From: an uncultured Prevotellaceae bacterium
Lineage (GTDB): Bacteria > Bacteroidota > Bacteroidia > Bacteroidales > Bacteroidaceae
Direction: 5' to 3'
DNA length: 64,000 nt
Assembly: GCA_900320565.1 (NCBI GenBank)
Contig: ONSR01000009.1
Location: forward strand, 58,408 to 122,407
Shown: in pieces, positions 60,555 to 64,000 of the stretch
Layout of the letters: every line of letters begins with the position of its first letter
How positions within the stretch are numbered: the stretch's first letter is position 1
Translations under genes and position numbers: made by a program
Notes under the pieces: model-generated
Databases searched by the model: none
What the model saw: only the letters and a program-made list of their open reading frames with translations
Told to the model about the DNA's origin: nothing

Positions 60555-61922
60555 TTAATTCGCTACATCCATGCCGATGCCTGTGTCGCCCATTTGTTCC
60601 ATCCATTCGAGAAGGGCAGTCTTCATCTCTGCTACTCGAGCAGCATATTCGGGCAAGTCAGCCAGATTATGAAGTTCCCAGGGGTCTGTCTGGTGGTCGT
60701 AGAGCTCTTGTGCAGGACGATGGACGAACTTGTCTATCAGCCAAGATGCCCGTTCGTCGGTTTGAGCCGTCACGAGCCACGAACCCCACATATCGTTGGT
60801 ATCTTCAGGTTTCATCATGTGCTTCTCGCTATACGGTCTCTCGTGCATCAGGTTCATGATGAAACGATAGCGCTTGTCCTGAATGCTGCGAATGGGATAA
60901 GCAGGCCCTTCCGGATGGTTGTTGTGAATACCATAAGCCCACTCCCGGACATGAGCTTTCTTCTTGCCATATAGGATGGGCAAGAGACTACGGCCATCCA
61001 AGGTATCGACAGGAGCACCTCCTGCAAAGTCGATAAGTGTGGGCAGTACATCTTCATATTGTACAAGGGCATCGCTGACAGAACCTGCCTTGATCTTTTT
61101 CGGATAGCGAGCCAAAAAGGCGCTGTGCTGACCATAACGGTAGCAAGTCCATTTGCCAAAAGGCATCTTGGGGCCTTGCTCTCCAAGAAAGATTACAAGC
61201 GTATTGTCTAATTGTCCTGTTTCCTCAAGGGTTCGAAGCGTCATCCCCACCTCGTTGTCGAGCATGCGAATCTCTGCCAGATAGTCGCAAAACATTCGTC
61301 TGGTTACAGCATTATCCACACAGTTAGGTGGCAGATGCACACTATCGGGATTGAACTCGGAAGCATCGCCAGAGTCCCATGGTGCATGGGTGTTGATACT
61401 GCAAACAAAGAGGCAGAAGGGCTGCGACTTGTCGCGACTCATGAACTCACGTATTCCATCAGGAGTGGAAACGGGAGGATGCGACATCGTGCAGCCCACA
61501 GCAAAGCCCGGTATCTTCTCGAAGGGGAACACCTTCAGCTGCTTTACAGGATGGTCTTTGCCTGTCCGCCCTACCCTATATCCCAAGTCGGACATATAAT
61601 GTACCACACTTCTGAGACCACGATTCACAGGTTTATGGTTTCGGAAAGAACCATGATGCTGCGGATACAAGCCCGTATAGAGGGATGCTCTGATTGGAAC
61701 GCTCACTGCCATAGAGCAGAAGTTGTTGGTAAGCAGCATGCCCTCTTTAGCCAAACGGTCAATGTTTGGAGTCTGCAGGTTTTCGCCCCCATAGCATCCA
61801 ATCTCGTTAGTTCCTAAATCGTCTGCTATGAAGACCAAGACGTTGGGACGAGACTTGGCCTGCCCTGCACAAACTGCAGAGCAGACCAAACCAGGAATCA
61901 AAACTAATTTATTAGTTTTCAC
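60555..61922 (-). CDS. S1 family sulfatase, serine-type (first of the operon)
   Basis: 455 residues starting with GTG at 61922, which overlaps the upstream stop as GTGA. Signal peptide NKLVLIPGLVCSAVCAGQ. Asp34-Asp35 in FIADDLGTNEIG, and the formylglycine site Ser74-Val-Pro-Ile-Arg78 followed by ASLYTG, a less common variant with Ile before the Arg. GKDHPVKQLK replaces the usual GKWH, and IFLGEQGPKMPFGKWT replaces the SDNG block, both features of the sulfamidase/heparan-type and related S1 subgroups. Possible substrates are N- or O-sulfated glycosaminoglycans, but this is an inference from the motif variants only. Confidence 0.9.
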   Translation of the reverse strand: MKTNKLVLIPGLVCSAVCAGQAKSRPNVLVFIADDLGTNEIGCYGGENLQTPNIDRLAKEGMLLTNNFCSMAVSVPIRASLYTGLYPQHHGSFRNHKPVNRGLRSVVHYMSDLGYRVGRTGKDHPVKQLKVFPFEKIPGFAVGCTMSHPPVSTPDGIREFMSRDKSQPFCLFVCSINTHAPWDSGDASEFNPDSVHLPPNCVDNAVTRRMFCDYLAEIRMLDNEVGMTLRTLEETGQLDNTLVIFLGEQGPKMPFGKWTCYRYGQHSAFLARYPKKIKAGSVSDALVQYEDVLPTLIDFAGGAPVDTLDGRSLLPILYGKKKAHVREWAYGIHNNHPEGPAYPIRSIQDKRYRFIMNLMHERPYSEKHMMKPEDTNDMWGSWLVTAQTDERASWLIDKFVHRPAQELYDHQTDPWELHNLADLPEYAARVAEMKTALLEWMEQMGDTGIGMDVAN

Positions 61923-64000
61923 TTAATTGCAACTTTTTTGCCATTCTTGATGTAGATACCCTTAGGCAACGTTCCACTTGACATCTTCTGACCGGCAAGA
62001 TTATAGATGCCGCCTTTCGAGCCAAATGTTCCTTCGATTGTCTGAATGCCATCAGGATCGATTTCATCATCGACTTTGACACAAATAGAACGATTGTTCA
62101 TGTCGAAAGTGACAATATAGTCTGTCGGACCAACACCGGCTGGCCATTCAATACGCAAACGATGGGCATTGCCCCAACCACGTACCAAATCTCCAACCGT
62201 TTCGCCGGGAGTGAGGATGCTGTCGTTCAAAGCAGTAGCATAGCTTGCCTCAAGCCACCCTGGGCGAGTAACGGTGCTGTTCTCTTCATCATCAAGAGTA
62301 GAACGACTTGCCATAACAAGGAAGGTGGCATATCCAGGATATACATAGTCTTCGAAGAAGCGTACAGTTCCGACATACATGCCATCACCCATGTGCTTCA
62401 AAGGTGCCATCTCGTCGTTCTTCCAGCGATGTTCTTTGCCGTCTTTGTCTATGATAGAGCCACAGACGAATACACGGTCGTGCCATGCATACTCAATCGG
62501 ATCGAACACAACTGTGCTGTCTGCCGGATTGAGCGTGACGTGCATCTCTTCACCAATCATCTGATAGTCCTGACCGGCACCGGATATGAGCGGATGAGTG
62601 TTGTATGCCGGTGTGACAAAGCGGCGATACTGCTGGTTGGACTTGAAGGTCTGGTCGAATCTTGTGAAATAGATGTTGGCACGAGCATCAGTATGAACAA
62701 GGTTGGCACGATTCTGAGTCTTGAATGTTCCCGTATATGTGCCGTCATCTTGACGCTGAAGAGGATAGAGTTTACTATTTTCATCATATTCTATTACGTT
62801 ACCTTCCTCATCAATCAAATCACCTCGAGCATAGAAACCACCACCTATCGAAACATCGTCTCTAATATCTGTCTCATATTGTATAACCTCTTCGTCCGTA
62901 AGGTCTCCGCTTTGCAGATGTTCGTAGATTTCGTCTCCTTTTGAATATAATGCATCACTTAGACCTGCATCTGTATCTACTATTGCATCGCTTTGATTGT
63001 AACAGTACTCCATCAATCCATTCAAATCATTATATATAGCATAACTGCTGTTGATGGTGTTGAATTCTGCATTGATTTGCTTGGCGAGTTCTAACTTTGC
63101 TTCTATATTGGTTTCCGCATTTGCCTCATCGATGAGAGAGGAGATTCGATCCAGAATAGCTGTGCTGATGTAGAAACGCTGCTCTTCCTGGGCCAAACGC
63201 AAATTTGCGAGGTGCTCTCCGAAATTATCCATCATGGCTTGTAGCGCATCTGCGTCCTGTCCACGATAAACAAGACGGAACTTGCCCCAGGCTGTTACAC
63301 CGCCTGCATACCATGGCATACCTGTATTCTGAATGCCGACGCGCAACGTGCCGTCCTCGACAATGGCATATGCATGATTGACGAAGCGACCTGCCGAGAA
63401 AGCAAAGCTCATAGCATAACGACCATCCGGAACCCAACCTGTACCTGTTGTTTCTCTATCATATGAGTGTGTCTCCTCGCCATTATGCGGGGCAGAGGGA
63501 TCATTGGACGGATCAAAGCGACAGTTCACCCCATTGATAGCTTCATTGTATGGAATCGCACATTTGTACAAGTTCCAAACAGGTGTATGGAAGTCATTTA
63601 TAAAGATATCGGCAGCCACTAGCTCGCAACCAGAGGGGTCGCCCAAGTCAATGTCGCCAGTACGCTGGTATGCAGGAACAATCAGTTCGTAGAGGCCATT
63701 GGGAAGACCGTCTTCCAAATCCTGATAAACATAGAATGCTGTATTTTTGCTGGCACTCACGGGATAGATGTCTAGGAAGCCTGTACGGGAAGAGAAGTTC
63801 GAGCCATTGCCAGTTTTAGTTGTCTTAGCGACCCATCCCTTGAAGTTGCCATCTTCAGCGAAGTCAGCATTGTAGATAAGGTTGGATAGGTCGGAACCTT
63901 CAGTGATGCTATTCTTGATAGCAAGGTTAAGCAGTTCCTGAACAAAGGACACCTCTGCAGCAAGTTCTTCTACAGAAAGTGTCTTGACTTCGATGATATG
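61919..64000 (-). CDS. secreted protein with beta-sandwich modules and C-terminal tag (5' end outside window)
   Basis: The frame is open to the window edge, so 693 C-terminal residues are visible and the signal peptide is not. A jelly-roll-like domain opens the visible part (NLIYNADFAEDGNFKGW, a pattern typical of sugar-binding domains, then YVYQDLEDGLPNGLYELIV). Helical segments follow (DALQAMMDNFGEHLANL and IEAKLELAKQINAEFN), then repeats with GTYTGTFKTQNR and GMYVGTVRFFED strands that resemble starch-binding SusE/F-like sandwiches. The shared tag closes it (IYNLAGQKMSSG...GIYIKNGKKVAIK). Its stop overlaps the first sulfatase start, so the glycan recognised is probably the sulfatases' substrate (inference). 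Confidence 0.82.
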   Translation of the reverse strand, partial: HIIEVKTLSVEELAAEVSFVQELLNLAIKNSITEGSDLSNLIYNADFAEDGNFKGWVAKTTKTGNGSNFSSRTGFLDIYPVSASKNTAFYVYQDLEDGLPNGLYELIVPAYQRTGDIDLGDPSGCELVAADIFINDFHTPVWNLYKCAIPYNEAINGVNCRFDPSNDPSAPHNGEETHSYDRETTGTGWVPDGRYAMSFAFSAGRFVNHAYAIVEDGTLRVGIQNTGMPWYAGGVTAWGKFRLVYRGQDADALQAMMDNFGEHLANLRLAQEEQRFYISTAILDRISSLIDEANAETNIEAKLELAKQINAEFNTINSSYAIYNDLNGLMEYCYNQSDAIVDTDAGLSDALYSKGDEIYEHLQSGDLTDEEVIQYETDIRDDVSIGGGFYARGDLIDEEGNVIEYDENSKLYPLQRQDDGTYTGTFKTQNRANLVHTDARANIYFTRFDQTFKSNQQYRRFVTPAYNTHPLISGAGQDYQMIGEEMHVTLNPADSTVVFDPIEYAWHDRVFVCGSIIDKDGKEHRWKNDEMAPLKHMGDGMYVGTVRFFEDYVYPGYATFLVMASRSTLDDEENSTVTRPGWLEASYATALNDSILTPGETVGDLVRGWGNAHRLRIEWPAGVGPTDYIVTFDMNNRSICVKVDDEIDPDGIQTIEGTFGSKGGIYNLAGQKMSSGTLPKGIYIKNGKKVAIK

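Overview
The window looks like a chromosomal segment of a Bacteroidales bacterium, most likely Prevotellaceae. Four observations support this. Clear promoters follow the Bacteroidetes pattern TTTG, 19-20 bases, TAnnTTTG, with exact matches at 7254-7285, 31249-31279, 39671-39701 and 48267-48297. Shine-Dalgarno sites are mostly replaced by A-rich leaders such as AAACTAACA. Large secreted proteins end in a tag of the form IYNLxGQ...GIxIxNGKKVLVK. The gene content is rich in sulfatases, glycoside hydrolases and lectin-like domains. I see no insertion sequence, integrase, phage, CRISPR array, rRNA, SusC/SusD pair or sulfatase maturase.

Layout. 1-6928 (+): the end of a tightly overlapping operon with two tandem FAD oxidoreductases, an esterase, an MMPL/RND exporter, an acyl carrier protein and an AMP-forming ligase. 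It resembles the export and tailoring end of an aryl-polyene or flexirubin-type lipid cluster. 7108-7181 (-): tRNA-Met. 7400-12428 (+): aroB, a GH95 fucosidase and a small secreted protein. 12429-13604 (-): a PadR-PspC stress pair. 14085-30551 (-): four very large secreted proteins (SGNH esterase with LamG domains; papain-like protease with LamG and PKD domains; F5/8C lectin-like protein; CotH kinase-like protein). 31352-44717 (+): a frameshifted LamG protein, a 51-residue peptide, a DUF3472 protein, alkaline phosphatase, a GH43/FG-GAP protein and a coupled coiled-coil protein. 44743-46983 (-): GH92 mannosidase. 47105-48978 (+): a discoidin-repeat protein and a Tyr-rich lipoprotein. 48988-53739 (-): a peptide transporter, an NhaC antiporter and a GH32 fructosidase. 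53850-55583 (+): a SulP transporter. 56152-64000 (-): an operon of one secreted protein followed by four serine-type sulfatases.

Together the genes describe a cell that strips sulfated, fucosylated, mannosylated and fructan-type glycans outside or in the periplasm and imports the released peptides and anions.

The most unusual signal is in the DNA between genes. At least eight intergenic regions carry arrays of 21-22 bp units, mostly opening with AAAC, in exact register over 3-6 copies, each array with its own core sequence. One array passes into an 11 bp period. Separately, strict 7 bp repeats (GACAACA, GTCAATG, TTCAATG, TTTTCAC types) occur at promoters, fill a whole operon gap and are embedded in four coding sequences. 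Two 9 bp arrays lie at or just past the C-terminal tag of two secreted proteins. I know of no named element that explains these.
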